Below are positions 18,161 through 29,631 of a stretch of DNA of 64,000 nt, piece after piece. The stretch's first letter is position 1. Every line of letters starts with the position of its first letter. The stretch is from Clostridia bacterium (GTDB taxonomy: Bacteria; Bacillota; Clostridia; TANB77; UBA1234): positions 37,121-101,120 of the forward strand of contig JAFTQC010000049.1 in assembly GCA_017462965.1 (NCBI GenBank), read 5' to 3'. The translations under genes and the position numbers were made by a program. Under the pieces are notes generated by a model. The model worked only from the letters and a program-made list of their open reading frames with translations. It searched no databases and was not told the DNA's origin.

Positions 18161-18206
18161 AAATTTGGACGGGGCGTCCCTCTTGCTGAAAGCCCCGTCC
18201 AAATTT
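18161..18206. repeat. GGGACG-family stem-loop acting as bidirectional terminator
   Basis: AAATTTGGACGGGGC at 18161-18175 pairs with GCCCCGTCCAAATTT at 18192-18206. The loop GTCCCTCTTGCTGAAA matches the repeat copies at 103 and 14740. It is flanked by A and T runs and lies between convergent genes. Confidence 0.9.
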
Positions 18207-18207
18207 T

Positions 18208-18906
18208 TTATTTGATTAAATAATCTTGTAATAGATTTTTTCTTTCTTTCCAATCTGGCATGTATTGCTCAATTAATGCATAAAAAGCTTTGCTGTGATT
18301 TGGATGAACTAAGTGAGCGATTTCGTGTAGAACAACGTATTCAATAGCTTCGTATGGGCAATGCACTAGTTTAGAATTAAAAAGTATTTTCTTTTTAGCT
18401 GGAATGCAAGTCCCCCAACGAGTTTTCATAGCTCGAAGTTCGATTTCGTTTAAAGAAAGGTTAAGCAATTTTAAATATTTATTTGCGAACTTGTTAATGT
18501 CTTTCATAAGTTCAATTTTTAAAGATTTGTTGAAAAATGAACTCTTATATTTTTGATCATTTGAATATTCTTCTTTCACATAAAAAACGATTGTATTACC
18601 ATTTATTGCAACAAAATTTTTCATACATGGAACAATAAGAAGTTTTCTTGCAGTACCATATAAATAAACAGATGCGTTATTTCTTAGTAAAACATCATTT
18701 TTTATAATTTTCTTTGATTTTATATTCTTTTGAGCATTTAATATCCATTCTCTTTTTGAAAGAACGATTTTATTAATATCCGCAAGAGCTACTCTTTTCG
18801 GTGCTGAAACGTGAATGACACCGTCATTTTTAACAGTAATATTAACGTTTTTTCTTGAAGTCCTAGTCAAAGTATATTCTATAGGTTGCATAGTATTATT
18901 AGCCAT
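18208..18906 (-). CDS. YgjP/DUF45-type zinc metallopeptidase
   Basis: 232 residues. The zinc motif VVLHEIAHLVHPNHSKAFY sits near residue 190 (HExxH plus a downstream H), with the family-typical RWGTCIPAKKKILFNSKLVH before it and MPDWKERKNLL after it. The N-terminal part is strand-rich. Members of this YgjP-like group are predicted soluble metallopeptidases of unknown substrate. It starts at ATG 18906, preceded on the minus strand by AAGGAGG. Convergent with rqcP and separated from it by the repeat hairpin. Confidence 0.85.
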   Translation of the reverse strand: MANNTMQPIEYTLTRTSRKNVNITVKNDGVIHVSAPKRVALADINKIVLSKREWILNAQKNIKSKKIIKNDVLLRNNASVYLYGTARKLLIVPCMKNFVAINGNTIVFYVKEEYSNDQKYKSSFFNKSLKIELMKDINKFANKYLKLLNLSLNEIELRAMKTRWGTCIPAKKKILFNSKLVHCPYEAIEYVVLHEIAHLVHPNHSKAFYALIEQYMPDWKERKNLLQDYLIK

Positions 18907-19112
18907 AATGTGTACCTCCTTGTAGATAACTAAATTTAAAGATTTATCCCTTCAATCAGTGATTATATCACGATTTCCTCAAAATGCACGAAAAATTATG
19001 TGGTATATACTGGAAAGTATTGAAAAATGCGGAAATATAGCCAATTTGTTTACATTGAACTAGTGGAATTTTACTTTTAAAATGAAGGTAAGATGCTAGG
19101 AGGTTGGTATAT

Positions 19113-20739
19113 ATGAACAGAAAATGGAAGAAAAATACAGCTGCTAAGATGATTATTTTTTCTGCAACAATATTGATATTTCTTGCAACTTTTAAAGGAG
19201 ATGTAAAGGCAAAGTACATTATGACATATTTGTATGGGCAAGGTGATTATTTGTCAATGATAGAAGAGACTGGCAATGCACTAGATGAAGTGTCTCCTAG
19301 CTATTTTGATATAACAAAGGATGGAAATTTGAATTTGAATTATATTGATGCTTACTTGATAAATGAGCTACATTCTAAAGGTATAAAAGTTGTTCCGTTT
19401 CTAAGTAATCATTGGGACAGAGAACTTCGGAAGAAAGGCGCTTGCTAACTCAGAAAAGTTGTCAACACAGATTGCAGATGCTATACGAACACATAATTTA
19501 GATGGCGTAAATGTTGATATAGAGAATGTTACAGCACCAGATAGGGAAAATTATACGAAATTAGTAAGATTATTAAGAGAAAAGCTTCCTAATGACAAGA
19601 GTATAGTTGTTAGCGTTGCCGCAAATCCTTATGGTTTTACAGAAGGGTGGCATGCATCGTACGATTATACAGCTTTGGCAAAGTATGCCGACTACATAAT
19701 GATAATGGCTTATGATGAAAGTTATGAGGGGGGACCGGTAGGTCCTGTAGCAAGTATTGGATTTGTTGAAGAGTCGTTAAAGTATGCCTTAGAAAAGATT
19801 TCGAAAGATAAGGTAGTACTGGGAATACCTTTTTATGGTCGATACTGGAAAGTTGGAGAATCATCTGGAGGAAAAGCGGTTTCGCTAAAACAAATGAGTG
19901 AAATTCTTGAAAAGTATGAAAATAAGGTTGCATATGACAATGCGAAGGAATCTCCGATGGCACGAGTTATAATAAAAGAATCTGAGCAGAAACCTAAAAT
20001 TAATGGAGGAACGTTAATTGCTGGAACATATGAATTTTGGTATGAAAATGAGGAGAGTCTAAAGACTAAAATTGAATTGGTTGAAAAATATGATATTAAA
20101 GGAATTGGAAGTTGGAAACTTGGACTTGAAGAAAGTAGAATTTGGGGGATTATAGGAAACACGTTAGCTGAAGACAATGATGAATCAAGTTTTTTTAAAG
20201 ATGTGGCAGAAGGACACTGGGCGTATCAACCAATTAAGAATATTAAAGAAAAAGGGCTGATTTATGGAAAATATGATGATTGTTTTGCGCCGGAAGAGTT
20301 TCTTACAAGAGGCGAATTAGCCACAATTGTAGCTAGAATTGTGGAGGATGAAAACATAAATTTGAACGTTAATTATAATAATTCGATTAATAAGAAATAT
20401 GAAGATATAGCTCAACATTGGGCAAAGGAAAGCATAGAAAAATTAACTTTTTATGAGATTGTTGAAGGGTATGAAAATAATATGTTTAAGCCAGATGACA
20501 ATATATCTAGAGCTGAGGTTGCGAAGATAATTAATAAACTGCTAGGAATGAATGGAACAACTGGAGTTTGTAATTATATCGATGTTTCAAAATCGCATTG
20601 GTCATATGAAAATATAGTTAATTTGAGTGATTATGGACTAATAAATGGATATGAAGATGGAAGTTTTAGACCAGATTCATATATTACAAGGGCTGAAATG
20701 GCCCAAATAATTAATGAATTATACAAATATTTGGAATAA
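19113..20739 (+). CDS. GH18-type glycosidase with SLH domains, split by a +1 shift at CGG
   Basis: Two frames together give about 541 residues. A signal peptide (basic MNRKWKKN, then IIFSATILIFLATF) leads into a GH18 barrel with the catalytic motif LDGVNVDIENV, then YDYTALAKYADYIMIMAYDE and VVLGIPFYGRYWKV. Three SLH domains follow from about residue 355 (LIYGKYDDCFAPEEFLTRGE, VEGYENNMFKPDDNISRAEV, INGYEDGSFRPDSYITRAEM). This fits an extracellular, wall-bound enzyme cutting peptidoglycan or chitin-like glycans, as in spore germination YaaH-type proteins. The frame breaks at CGG 19428-19430: skipping C gives HWDREL-G-RKALANSEKL, while frame 0 stops after KKGAC. TAGGAGG precedes ATG 19113. Confidence 0.85.
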
Positions 20740-20752
20740 AATGACAATAAAG

Positions 20753-20781
20753 TTGAGATTTTTATGTAAATATGTTATAAT
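20753..20781 (+). promoter_or_regulatory. Near-consensus promoter of the 20823 cassette
   Basis: TTGAGA at 20753-20758, 17 bases, TATAAT at 20776-20781. It starts just 14 bases after the stop codon of the GH18 gene, so the cassette has its own promoter. Confidence 0.75.
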
Positions 20782-20822
20782 GAAAGATGTCCAACGAAAG
20801 ATTATTTGGGGAGGTCTGATCC

Positions 20823-21224
20823 ATGGAAAACAACAACAAGTCTAGCAACCGGTTCCTCGAGAGCCTACGAGATGTACGTGGCATGTGGTTTGTAGTGCTT
20901 GCACTCGCCGGTATTGCCGCGTTTCTCTTCGTGCACTGGGCACTGCTTATGCTCGTAAGTGCAATTGAGGCGATTATTGCATCTGCTGCTATGCACTTCG
21001 ACACGGTGTTCACCCTGACAGAAGTGCTGTTTATCAGCGGGGTGGTAATTGTGGCGACCTGTATTCTGGCTATTGTCAGAAACAATTATTACAGCCAGAA
21101 TCGTCGCAAGCGCCCGCAACAGCAGAATCGTCGTCCGCAGCAGCAGCGCACCAACAGTGTGGTGGATATGAAGGAACTTAGACGCAAACCGCAGCAGCCC
21201 TTGCAGCGGTTTGATGTGAAGTAA
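20823..21224 (+). CDS. Two-helix membrane protein in a high-GC cassette, function unknown
   Basis: 133 residues with an N-terminal charged part, two hydrophobic helices (about residues 22-55 and 65-86) and a Gln/Arg-rich basic tail (QNRRKRPQQQNRRPQQQR). G+C is about 50%, far above its neighbours, with GCC, CTC and CGC codons. Codon 9 (in SSNRF) and a codon near the end (in LQRF) are CGG, read as Arg in an otherwise intact ORF, unlike every other low-GC gene in the window. GGGGAGG precedes the ATG. No family recognised. It has its own promoter and terminator and looks horizontally acquired. Confidence 0.7.
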   Translation: MENNNKSSNRFLESLRDVRGMWFVVLALAGIAAFLFVHWALLMLVSAIEAIIASAAMHFDTVFTLTEVLFISGVVIVATCILAIVRNNYYSQNRRKRPQQQNRRPQQQRTNSVVDMKELRRKPQQPLQRFDVK

Positions 21225-21248
21225 CTCCGACTCGGACAGCCGTTTTTG

Positions 21249-21329
21249 AGAGCCCCCTTCAGGGGAGCATTTTTCTCGAACGGTAATGCTCCTCAAGGGG
21301 CGAGAGTGGTTTTATACCACTCTTTTTTT
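21249..21329 (+). terminator. Tandem hairpins ending the 20823 cassette
   Basis: A larger imperfect hairpin (GAGAGCCCC and AGCATT arms pairing with AATGCT and GGGGCGAGAG) is followed by a classic terminator: AGAGTGGT at 21303-21310, loop TTTAT, ACCACTCT at 21316-21323 and seven T. Confidence 0.88.
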
Positions 21330-21352
21330 ATTGTATAAATGTATGAAAAATG

Positions 21353-21381
21353 TTGACTTTGAGGATAATGTTTTGTATAAT
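21353..21381 (+). promoter_or_regulatory. Promoter of rpoBC
   Basis: TTGACT, 17 bases, TATAAT at 21376-21381. It leaves a leader of about 320 bases before rpoB. Confidence 0.8.
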
Positions 21382-21387
21382 ATAAGC

Positions 21388-21705
21388 CGATAATGTATTA
21401 AGTAAGGGTTGATTAATATAAAAAAGTTATCATTATATAAAGAAATAAAGTAGATAAATAGTAGGGGGTAATTGGCGAAAATTCAATGTTTGGCTGATTG
21501 CCTTTTTGTCGTTTAATAAAATATTTCTTTATACAACCCTAAATAGTGATAACTTGTTTTATGTTGGGGGATTCATAGCTTAAATACCAAACAAATGAAT
21601 ATATGACATTCGCGTGCATCTTGAATGTAGTTGGGGTAATGATCGACGTGGTGGCTAGTAAAGTTTTAAATTTAACTAAAAAATATGATGGGGTGATTAA
21701 TTTTT
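21388..21705 (+). promoter_or_regulatory. Long structured leader RNA upstream of rpoB
   Basis: Several long-range pairings are visible: AGGGTTG 21405-21411 with CAACCCT 21534-21540; TATAAAGAAATA 21436-21447 with TATTTCTTTATA 21522-21533; and AAGTTATCA 21424-21432 with TGATAACTT 21547-21555, which would cross the first stem as a pseudoknot. Inside is a terminator-like hairpin, GGTAATTGGC 21467-21476 with GCTGATTGCC 21493-21502, followed by five T. No ORF is seen. It may attenuate rpoBC transcription. rplJ and rplL, which often precede rpoB, are not here, and I recognise no named RNA family. Confidence 0.6.
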
Positions 21706-24700
21706 ATGCGTGAAGTTAAAAGCGAAAGAACTAGCAGAATGTACTTTGGAAAAATACAAGATGTAGTTGAAATGCCAAATCTTATACAAGTACAAAAGGA
21801 TTCTTATGAGTGGTTTATAAAGAAAGGACTAAAAGAAGTTTTAACAGAATGTTCTCCAATCACAGACTATTCAGGAAAATTAATACTTGAATTTGTAGAT
21901 TATCATTTCAATGAAGAAACAAAGTACACAATTGAAGAGGCTAAATCAAGAAATACTACTTATGCAACAAGATTACAAGTAAAAGTTAGACTTATCAACA
22001 GAGAAACAGGCGAAGTAAAGGAACAAGAAATCTTTATGGGAGATTTCCCTGTTATGACTGATTATGGTACATTTATAATCAACGGTGCAGAAAGAGTTAT
22101 AGTTTCTCAATTAGTACGTTCTCCAGGATGCTATTATGGTAGAGAATATGACAAACTAGGTAAGAAATTATATTCAGCTACAATCATGCCTAACCGTGGT
22201 GCATGGCTAGAATTTGAAACAGATTCTAACGATGTATTCAATATTAGAATTGATAAAGCTAGAAAATTACCTGTAACATTATTCTTAAGAGCTATGGGAA
22301 TTGCTACAGATAGTCAAATTCTAGAATTTTTCGGTGAGGATGAGAGAATCCTTGCTACAATTGAAAAAGACCCAATTAAAACGGAAGATGAAGCTTTAAT
22401 TGAGATTTATAAGAGATTAAGACCAGGTGAAATGCCTTCAGTAGAAGCTGCTAAAAACTTACTTACAGCGCTATTCTTTGATCCAAGAAGATATGATTTG
22501 ACAAAAGTTGGACGTTTTAAATACAACTCAAAATTATCTCTTGCTACAAGAATTGAAGGACAAATTTCTGCAGAGAAAATAGTAAATCCAGAAACAGGAG
22601 AACTATTAGTATCAAAAGACAAAACAATTACAGCAGAAATCGCTGAAGCAATTCAAGAGTCTGGTATAAACGAAGTAAAAGTAAAAGTTGAAGATAAAAT
22701 AATAAATGTAATCGGTAATGGAACAGTTTGGATTAGTAGTTTTGTAGATGGTGATTTAAGCGAGCTTGGAATTAAAGAAAGAGTTAATTATGCAGTACTT
22801 AAAGAAATCTTAGAAACAACAAAACAAAAAGATTTATATAAGGCTTTAGAAGAAAACCTTGAAAGACTATTACCAAACCACATAACAAAAGAAGATATGT
22901 TTGCTTCAATTAACTATGTAAACAACCTAGCTTATGGACTTGGTAAAGTTGACGATATCGACCATTTAGGAAATAGACGTGTAAGATGCGTTGGTGAATT
23001 ATTACAAAACCAATTTAGAATTGGTATAACAAGACTTGAAAGAGTTGTTAGAGAAAGAATGGCTGTTCAAGACTTAGACGTAGTAACACCACAATCATTA
23101 ATAAATATTAAACCAGTAGTTTCGTCAATTAGAGAATTCTTTGGAAGTAGCCAATTATCACAATTCATGGATCAAAACAATCCACTTACAGAGCTTACTC
23201 ATAAGAGAAGAATTTCTACATTGGGACCTGGTGGTTTATCAAGAGATAGAGCTGGATTTGAAGTTAGAGATATTCACCATTCACACTATGGTAGATTATG
23301 TCCTATCGAAAGCCCTGAAGGACCAAACGTTGGACTTATCTGTTCTCTTTCTACATATGCGATAATCAATGATTATGGGTTTATTGAAACTCCATACAGA
23401 ATTGTAGATAAAAAGAAGGGAAGAGTTACAGATGAAATTAGATACTTCCCAGCAGAAAAAGAAGATGAGTTTATTGTTGCGCAAGCAAACGAACCATTAG
23501 ACGCAAAAGGAAACTTTGTAAATTCAAAGATTAAAGTTAGATACCAAGATGAAATCATGGAGGTTAGTCCAAATGAAGTTGATTTGATGGATGTTTCTCC
23601 AAGACAATTAGTATCAGTTGCTGCAGCGTTAATTCCATTCTTAGAAAACGACGACGCTAAACGTGCACTGATGGGATCAAACATGCAACGTCAAGCGGTT
23701 CCTCTAATAAAAACAGATTCACCAATAGTTGGTACAGGTATGGAATACAGAACTGCAAAAGACTCTGGTGTTTGTGTTGTTGCTAAAAATGCTGGTACAG
23801 TTCAAAAAGTTACAGCGGATAAGATAACAATTAAAACTAAAAAAGGAATAGACGAATATAACCTAATTAAATTCAAGCGTTCAAACCAAGGAACATGTTC
23901 AAACCAAAGACCAATCGTTAGAAAAGGTGATAAAGTTGAAGCAGGAGATGTTATAAGTGACGGACCATCAACAGATAAGGGAGAATTAGCATTAGGAAAA
24001 AACATACTTGTAGGTTTCATGACTTGGGAAGGTTACAACTACGAGGATGCTATTCTTATCAATGAAAAATTAGTTAAAGAAGATGTATTAACATCAATAC
24101 ATATAGAAGAATATGATTGTGAATGTAGAGATACAAAATTAGGGCCTGAGGAAATCACAAGAGATATTCCAAACGTTGGTGATGATGCACTTAAAGATCT
24201 TGATGAAAGAGGTATCATAAGAATTGGTGCTGAAGTTAGATCAGGAGATATTCTAGTTGGTAAAGTTACACCAAAAGGAGAGACAGAATTAACAGCTGAA
24301 GAAAGATTACTTCGTGCAATTTTCGGTGAAAAATCAAGAGAAGTTAGAGATACATCACTTCGTTGTCCACATGGTGAAGCTGGAACAATCGTAGATGTAA
24401 AAATATTTACGAAAGAAAATTCAGATGAACTTGGAACAGGTGTAAATGAAGTAATTAGAGTATATATCGCTCAAAAGAGAAAGATTTCAGTTGGTGACAA
24501 GATGGCTGGTCGTCATGGTAACAAAGGTGTTATTTCAAGAATATTACCAGAAGAAGATATGCCATTCTTACCAGATGGTACACCACTTCAAATCGTTCTA
24601 AACCCACTTGGTGTTCCTTCACGTATGAACATTGGACAGGTTCTAGAAGTTCATTTAGGATATGCTGCTAAAGCATTAGGATTTAAAGTTGCAACACCAG

Positions 24701-25395
24701 TATTTGATGGTGCTAGAGACGAGGATTTCCAAGAATTATATGAAAAAGCTGGATTACCTGCATCAGGAAAAACGGTTTTATATGATGGAAGAACAGGAGA
24801 ACCATTTGATAATGAAGTTACAGTTGGTATCATGTACATGTTAAAACTACACCACTTAGTAGATGACAAGATACATGCTCGTTCAACTGGACCATACTCA
24901 TTAGTTACACAACAACCACTTGGAGGTAAAGCTCAATTTGGTGGACAAAGATTCGGAGAAATGGAAGTTTGGGCACTTGAAGCATATGGTGCTGCATACA
25001 CACTTCAAGAAATCTTAACAATGAAATCAGACGATACAGTTGGTAGAGTAAAAACTTACGAATCAATTGTAAAAGGTGAAAATATACCAGAACCAGGAAT
25101 TCCAGAAAGCTTTAGAGTTCTTGTAAAAGAGTTACAAAGTTTAGGATTAGACATGAAATTATATAATCAAAGTGATGAAAATGAAGTTGAATTAAAAGAA
25201 GACATTGATGATGACGAAATTACGCCAAACAATGTTGCTCCAATTACAGATGAAGACCTTCAAGATAATATGTTAATCGAAGATGAAGATGGAAATATTA
25301 TCGATGAAGATGGTGACGAATTCGACGATGATGATTTATTTGACGAAGATGAAATCTTTGTTGATGATGAAAGTTTCGGAGATGACGAAGAGTAA
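21706..25395 (+). CDS. rpoB: RNA polymerase beta subunit
   Basis: 1229 residues. Conserved blocks are present in order: the N-terminal lobe with [14 protein letters not shown], the rifampicin-pocket region with [94 protein letters not shown] and the C-terminal [20 protein letters not shown] strongly acidic tail of about 60 residues follows (many D/E). The length is usual for clostridia. ATG 21706 follows a GGGGTG sequence. It is transcribed with rpoC, 47 bases downstream, from the promoter at 21353. Confidence 0.98.
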   Translation: MREVKSERTSRMYFGKIQDVVEMPNLIQVQKDSYEWFIKKGLKEVLTECSPITDYSGKLILEFVDYHFNEETKYTIEEAKSRNTTYATRLQVKVRLINRETGEVKEQEIFMGDFPVMTDYGTFIINGAERVIVSQLVRSPGCYYGREYDKLGKKLYSATIMPNRGAWLEFETDSNDVFNIRIDKARKLPVTLFLRAMGIATDSQILEFFGEDERILATIEKDPIKTEDEALIEIYKRLRPGEMPSVEAAKNLLTALFFDPRRYDLTKVGRFKYNSKLSLATRIEGQISAEKIVNPETGELLVSKDKTITAEIAEAIQESGINEVKVKVEDKIINVIGNGTVWISSFVDGDLSELGIKERVNYAVLKEILETTKQKDLYKALEENLERLLPNHITKEDMFASINYVNNLAYGLGKVDDIDHLGNRRVRCVGELLQNQFRIGITRLERVVRERMAVQDLDVVTPQSLINIKPVVSSIREFFGSSQLSQFMDQNNPLTELTHKRRISTLGPGGLSRDRAGFEVRDIHHSHYGRLCPIESPEGPNVGLICSLSTYAIINDYGFIETPYRIVDKKKGRVTDEIRYFPAEKEDEFIVAQANEPLDAKGNFVNSKIKVRYQDEIMEVSPNEVDLMDVSPRQLVSVAAALIPFLENDDAKRALMGSNMQRQAVPLIKTDSPIVGTGMEYRTAKDSGVCVVAKNAGTVQKVTADKITIKTKKGIDEYNLIKFKRSNQGTCSNQRPIVRKGDKVEAGDVISDGPSTDKGELALGKNILVGFMTWEGYNYEDAILINEKLVKEDVLTSIHIEEYDCECRDTKLGPEEITRDIPNVGDDALKDLDERGIIRIGAEVRSGDILVGKVTPKGETELTAEERLLRAIFGEKSREVRDTSLRCPHGEAGTIVDVKIFTKENSDELGTGVNEVIRVYIAQKRKISVGDKMAGRHGNKGVISRILPEEDMPFLPDGTPLQIVLNPLGVPSRMNIGQVLEVHLGYAAKALGFKVATPVFDGARDEDFQELYEKAGLPASGKTVLYDGRTGEPFDNEVTVGIMYMLKLHHLVDDKIHARSTGPYSLVTQQPLGGKAQFGGQRFGEMEVWALEAYGAAYTLQEILTMKSDDTVGRVKTYESIVKGENIPEPGIPESFRVLVKELQSLGLDMKLYNQSDENEVELKEDIDDDEITPNNVAPITDEDLQDNMLIEDEDGNIIDEDGDEFDDDDLFDEDEIFVDDESFGDDEE

Positions 25396-25442
25396 TTCTT
25401 AGAATTCAAATTTAAGATTGTATAATAGGAAGGAGTATAAAA

Positions 25443-28400
25443 ATGGTTGATTTAGAAGTATTTGACCGTATAAAAATAGGACTTGCATCTCCAGATAAAA
25501 TTAGAGAATGGTCGAAAGGCGAAGTTAAAAAACCAGAAACTATAAATTACAGAACTTTAAAACCAGAACGTGATGGATTGTTCTGCGAAAGAATATTTGG
25601 ACCAACAAAAGACTGGGAATGTCATTGTGGTAAATATAAAAGAGCTAGATATAAAGGAATCATCTGCGATAGATGTGGCGTTGAAGTTACAAAGGCAAAA
25701 GTAAGAAGAGAGAGAATGGGGCACATTGAACTTGCTGCCCCAGTATCTCACATTTGGTACTTTAAAGGTATTCCAAGTAGACTTGGTTTAATGCTTGATA
25801 TTACACCAAGAGCGCTTGAAAGAGTATTATACTTTGCAGCTTACATAGTTGTTGATGCTGGTGATACATCACTAGTTAAAGGTCAAGTTCTTTCAGAGAA
25901 AGAATATAGAGAATATATTGAAAAATATGGTGAAAAATCTTTTAGAGTAGGTATGGGTGCTGAAACAATAAAAGAAATGCTTGAAGAAATTGATGTTGAA
26001 AAATTAGCAGCTGACCTTAGAAAAGAACTTGAAAAATCATCTGGTCAAAAGAAAGCTAAAATTATTAAAAGACTTGAAACAGTTGATAGCTTTAGACTTT
26101 CAGGTAATAAACCAGAATGGATGATTTTAGATGTACTTCCAGTAATACCTCCAGATTTAAGACCAATGGTTCAACTTGATGGTGGTAGATTTGCTACATC
26201 TGACTTAAATGATTTATATAGAAGAATCATAAACAGAAATAATAGATTAAAGAGATTATTAGAACTTGGAGCACCAGAAATCATCGTTAGAAACGAAAAA
26301 AGAATGCTTCAAGAAGCTGTGGATAGCTTGATTGATAATGGTAGAAGAGGTAGACCTGTTACTGGACCTGGTAATAGAGCATTGAAATCATTGTCAGATA
26401 TGCTAAAAGGTAAACAAGGTAGATTTAGACAAAACCTACTTGGTAAACGTGTTGACTATTCAGGACGTTCAGTTATTGTTGTAGGACCAGAACTAAAATT
26501 ATACCAATGTGGACTTCCAAAAGAAATGGCTGTAGAGTTATTCAAACCATTCGTAATGAAAGAGCTTGTTTCTAGAGGAATTGCGCATAATATTAAAAAT
26601 GCAAAGAGAATGGTTGAAAGATTAAGACCAGAAGTATGGGATGTTTTAGAGTATGTTATTAAAGATCACCCTGTTATGCTAAACCGTGCTCCAACACTTC
26701 ACAGACTTGGTATTCAAGCTTTCGAACCGGTTCTAATAGAAGGTAGAGCTATTAAGTTACATCCACTTGTTTGTACAGCGTTCAACGCTGACTTCGACGG
26801 TGACCAAATGGCTGTTCACTTGCCATTAACACCAGAAGCACAAGCAGAAGCTAGATATTTAATGTTATCAGCTAATAACCTTTTAAAACCACAAGATGGA
26901 AAGCCAGTTACAGTTCCTACACAAGATATGATTCTTGGTGCTTACTACTTAACTATCGAAAAAGATGGTGTAAAAGGTGAAGGAATGATATTCAAAGATA
27001 AAGATGAAGCTATGATGGCTTATCTTGATGGTGTAATATCAATTCATGCAAAAATTAAAGTTAGAATGTTTAAAGAAATCGATGGCGAAACTAAATCAAA
27101 GATTATAAATACAACAATTGGTAAGATAATTTATAATGAAGTAATTCCTCAAGATTTAGGACTAGTAGATAGATCAGATCCAGAGAAATTATTTGATTTA
27201 GAAGTTGACTTCCCAGTTACAAAGAAAACAATTAAGAAAATTATTTCTGCATCAATTAAAGTTCATGGAATTAGTGATACTGCAGAACTTCTAGATAATA
27301 TTAAATCATTAGGTTATAAATATTCTACTAGAGGTGCTATAACAGTTGCTGTATCTGACGTTATAATTCCATCAGAGAAAAAAGAAATCCTAGCAGCGTC
27401 TGAAGAAAAAGTTGATCAAATCACAAAACAATATAAGAGAGGTTTGATTTCAGACGAAGAAAGATATAATTCAGTTATTAAAGTTTGGGATAAGGCTACA
27501 AACGATATCACAGATGCCATGATTGCAAACTTTACTGAAGAAAATCCAATTTACATGATGGCTACATCTGGAGCCCGTGGTGATATGAAACAGATTAGAC
27601 AGCTTGCTGGTATGAGAGGTCTTATGGCCGATACTGCAGGTAGAACAATTGAAATTCCTATCAGATCTTGCTTTAGAGAAGGTATGGATGTTCTTGAGTA
27701 TTTCGTATCAGCCCATGGTGCTAGAAAAGGTCTTGTTGATACAGCTCTTCGTACTGCTGACTCTGGATACTTAACAAGAAGACTTGTTGACGTATCACAA
27801 GAAATCATTGTTAGAGAAGATGATTGTGGAACAACAGATGGAATGTGGGTTACAGATATTAAGAATGGTAATGAATTGATCGAAGGATTAGCTGAAAGAT
27901 TGGCTGGTAGATTTGCAGCTGAAGATATCGTTCACCCAGAAACAGGTGAAGTATTGATTGAAAGAAATACATTAATAACAGATAAAATGGCATCGGCAGT
28001 AGTTGCTGCAGGTGTTACAAAGGCTAAGATTAGAACACTACTTACATGTAGAGCTAAAAAAGGCATTTGTGCTAAATGTTATGGTAATGACCTAGCAGGT
28101 AGACAAGTTGTTAACATCGGTGAAGCAGTTGGTATTATCGCTGCTCAATCAATCGGTGAGCCTGGTACACAGCTTACTATGAGAACTTTCCATATGGGTG
28201 GTCTTGCTGGTGGAGATATCACACAAGGTCTTCCTAGAGTTGAGGAGTTGTTCGAAGCTAGAAAACCAAAGGGACTTGCTATAATTTCTGATATTGCTGG
28301 TAAAGTTACAATCAGTGATACAAAGAAAAAGAGAGAAGCTATCATTACAAACAGTGAAGAATCTAAGACATACTTAATTCCATTTGGATCAAGACTTGTT

Positions 28401-28997
28401 GTTCATGATGGTGATGAAATTGAAGCTGGAGATGAAATTACAGAAGGTTCAATTTATCCACAAGATATCATGAGAATCAAAGGTGCAGATGGAGTTCAAA
28501 GATACATAGTGCAAGAAGTTCAAAAAGTATATCGTAGCCAAGGTGTTGATATCAACGATAGACATATCGAAGCAATTATTAGACAAATGCTTAGAAAAGT
28601 TAAAGTTGAAGATCCTGGTGATACAATATTACTTCCAGGAACAATGGTAGATGTATTGACATTTGAAGAAGAGAATGAGAAAGCAGTAGCTGAAGGAAAG
28701 AGACCTGCAGAAGGAAAGAGAATTCTTCTAGGTATAACAAAAGCTTCACTTGCTACAGATTCATTCTTGTCAGCAGCATCATTCCAAGAGACAACAAGAG
28801 TATTAACAGAAGCTGCTATCAAAGGAAAGATTGATCCACTAGTAGGATTAAAAGAAAATGTAATTATCGGTAAATTAATTCCTGCTGGAACAGGTCTTAT
28901 GAAGTATAGAGAGTTACAACCAATTTCTACAGAAACTGGTGAACCTACATCAAAGACAGTTCCTGAAAAAGTAAAAGAGGAAGAAGTTGTAGGATAA
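25443..28997 (+). CDS. rpoC: RNA polymerase beta' subunit
   Basis: 1184 residues. The catalytic Mg-binding motif reads [15 protein letters not shown]. The zinc-binding cysteines appear near the N-terminus ([20 protein letters not shown]) and again in the C-terminal half ([13 protein letters not shown]). Also seen: the bridge-helix and trigger-loop region around [20 protein letters not shown], and [20 protein letters not shown]. Length and start are as expected, with AGGAG before the ATG. An intrinsic terminator follows directly. Confidence 0.98.
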   Translation: MVDLEVFDRIKIGLASPDKIREWSKGEVKKPETINYRTLKPERDGLFCERIFGPTKDWECHCGKYKRARYKGIICDRCGVEVTKAKVRRERMGHIELAAPVSHIWYFKGIPSRLGLMLDITPRALERVLYFAAYIVVDAGDTSLVKGQVLSEKEYREYIEKYGEKSFRVGMGAETIKEMLEEIDVEKLAADLRKELEKSSGQKKAKIIKRLETVDSFRLSGNKPEWMILDVLPVIPPDLRPMVQLDGGRFATSDLNDLYRRIINRNNRLKRLLELGAPEIIVRNEKRMLQEAVDSLIDNGRRGRPVTGPGNRALKSLSDMLKGKQGRFRQNLLGKRVDYSGRSVIVVGPELKLYQCGLPKEMAVELFKPFVMKELVSRGIAHNIKNAKRMVERLRPEVWDVLEYVIKDHPVMLNRAPTLHRLGIQAFEPVLIEGRAIKLHPLVCTAFNADFDGDQMAVHLPLTPEAQAEARYLMLSANNLLKPQDGKPVTVPTQDMILGAYYLTIEKDGVKGEGMIFKDKDEAMMAYLDGVISIHAKIKVRMFKEIDGETKSKIINTTIGKIIYNEVIPQDLGLVDRSDPEKLFDLEVDFPVTKKTIKKIISASIKVHGISDTAELLDNIKSLGYKYSTRGAITVAVSDVIIPSEKKEILAASEEKVDQITKQYKRGLISDEERYNSVIKVWDKATNDITDAMIANFTEENPIYMMATSGARGDMKQIRQLAGMRGLMADTAGRTIEIPIRSCFREGMDVLEYFVSAHGARKGLVDTALRTADSGYLTRRLVDVSQEIIVREDDCGTTDGMWVTDIKNGNELIEGLAERLAGRFAAEDIVHPETGEVLIERNTLITDKMASAVVAAGVTKAKIRTLLTCRAKKGICAKCYGNDLAGRQVVNIGEAVGIIAAQSIGEPGTQLTMRTFHMGGLAGGDITQGLPRVEELFEARKPKGLAIISDIAGKVTISDTKKKREAIITNSEESKTYLIPFGSRLVVHDGDEIEAGDEITEGSIYPQDIMRIKGADGVQRYIVQEVQKVYRSQGVDINDRHIEAIIRQMLRKVKVEDPGDTILLPGTMVDVLTFEEENEKAVAEGKRPAEGKRILLGITKASLATDSFLSAASFQETTRVLTEAAIKGKIDPLVGLKENVIIGKLIPAGTGLMKYRELQPISTETGEPTSKTVPEKVKEEEVVG

Positions 28998-29008
28998 TCC
29001 TAAAATTA

Positions 29009-29047
29009 GAAGACGAGCTTTAAAATAGCTCGTCTTCTTTTATTTTT
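29009..29047 (+). terminator. Terminator of rpoBC
   Basis: GAAGACGAGCT at 29009-29019 pairs with AGCTCGTCTTC at 29027-29037 and is followed by TTTTATTTTT. Confidence 0.93.
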
Positions 29048-29055
29048 AGGTTCGA

Positions 29056-29084
29056 TAGACTCGGGGACGACTATTAAAAGTCTA
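29056..29084. repeat. Stem-loop with GGGGACG loop
   Basis: TAGACT at 29056-29061 and AGTCTA at 29079-29084 enclose CGGGGACGACTATTAAA. The arms differ from other copies, but the GGGGACG core and layout match the dispersed stem-loop family. Confidence 0.5.
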
Positions 29085-29093
29085 AGTCACAAG

Positions 29094-29122
29094 TTGACAT
29101 AAAACTAATAATAAAGTATAAT
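29094..29122 (+). promoter_or_regulatory. Perfect-consensus promoter of the 29159 cassette
   Basis: TTGACA, exactly 17 bases, TATAAT at 29117-29122. This is the strongest-looking promoter in the window. Confidence 0.85.
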
Positions 29123-29158
29123 AATTAAGGTTAAATAAATCCTACAAGGAGGTCGCAT

Positions 29159-29449
29159 ATGGTGTATTCTATCGACAAAGAAGGACGTCTGAACATTCCT
29201 GATGGTCTTGTGGAGCTTTCCATTGGACTTTCTACCAAGAAGGTTGTTCTTGCAGATGAGGGTTCGTGTAAATTCCGGTTGATTCCTATGGAGGATATTC
29301 CGGATGATGCGAAAATCATTGCGGGACCGATGACGTTCGATGACAAACGGCGTGTGATTTTGCCCAAGCAGCTTCGTGAAAAGTGTTCTTCGGCTGCTGA
29401 AATCTATGTCATGGCTCGGAAACTTTACATTGAGTTTAAGGAAGTATGA
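29159..29449 (+). CDS. AbrB/MraZ-like small protein in a higher-GC cassette
   Basis: 96 residues. Two halves look like related swapped-hairpin units: YSIDKEGRLNIPDGLVELSI and later TFDDKRRVILPKQLREKC, resembling the R-[IV]-x-[IL]-P pattern of AbrB and MraZ folds, so DNA binding is plausible but not certain. G+C is near 48%. Three Arg codons are CGG (in KFRLI, DKRRV and ARKLY) in an intact ORF. AAGGAGG precedes the ATG. It has its own consensus promoter and terminator, between rpoC and a CofE-like gene, and looks acquired. Confidence 0.7.
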   Translation: MVYSIDKEGRLNIPDGLVELSIGLSTKKVVLADEGSCKFRLIPMEDIPDDAKIIAGPMTFDDKRRVILPKQLREKCSSAAEIYVMARKLYIEFKEV

Positions 29450-29460
29450 GCACAAAATGA

Positions 29461-29501
29461 AAGAAGTCTGTGGAAAGATAATTTCTGCAGGCTTCTTTTT
29501 C
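29461..29501 (+). terminator. Terminator of the 29159 cassette
   Basis: GAAGTCTG pairs with CAGGCTTC (one G-U pair) around an A/T-rich loop, followed by TTTTT. Confidence 0.75.
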
Positions 29502-29531
29502 GTCCATTGGGGACGTCCGTCAAATGGACGA
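29502..29531. repeat. Stem-loop with GGGGACG loop
   Basis: CGTCCATT at 29502-29509 pairs with AATGGACG at 29524-29531; the loop reads GGGGACGTCCGTCA. A reverse-complement relative lies near 4795-4820. Confidence 0.7.
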
Positions 29532-29537
29532 AAATCT

Positions 29538-29566
29538 TGACATTTTTAAGATATCTCTGTAAAATT
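29538..29566 (+). promoter_or_regulatory. Promoter of the CofE-like gene
   Basis: TTGACA at 29538-29543, 17 bases, TAAAAT at 29561-29566, about 65 bases before the ATG. Confidence 0.7.
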
Positions 29567-29631
29567 AACGAGTGGTAAATGCATAAGGTAATAATTCAAC
29601 CAATATCAAAATTTGATAAGGGGGACTTTTT

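Noticed and set aside
23141..23365. A separate ORF inside rpoB on the same strand
   Set aside because: It is an out-of-frame shadow of the rifampicin-pocket region with no ribosome binding site.
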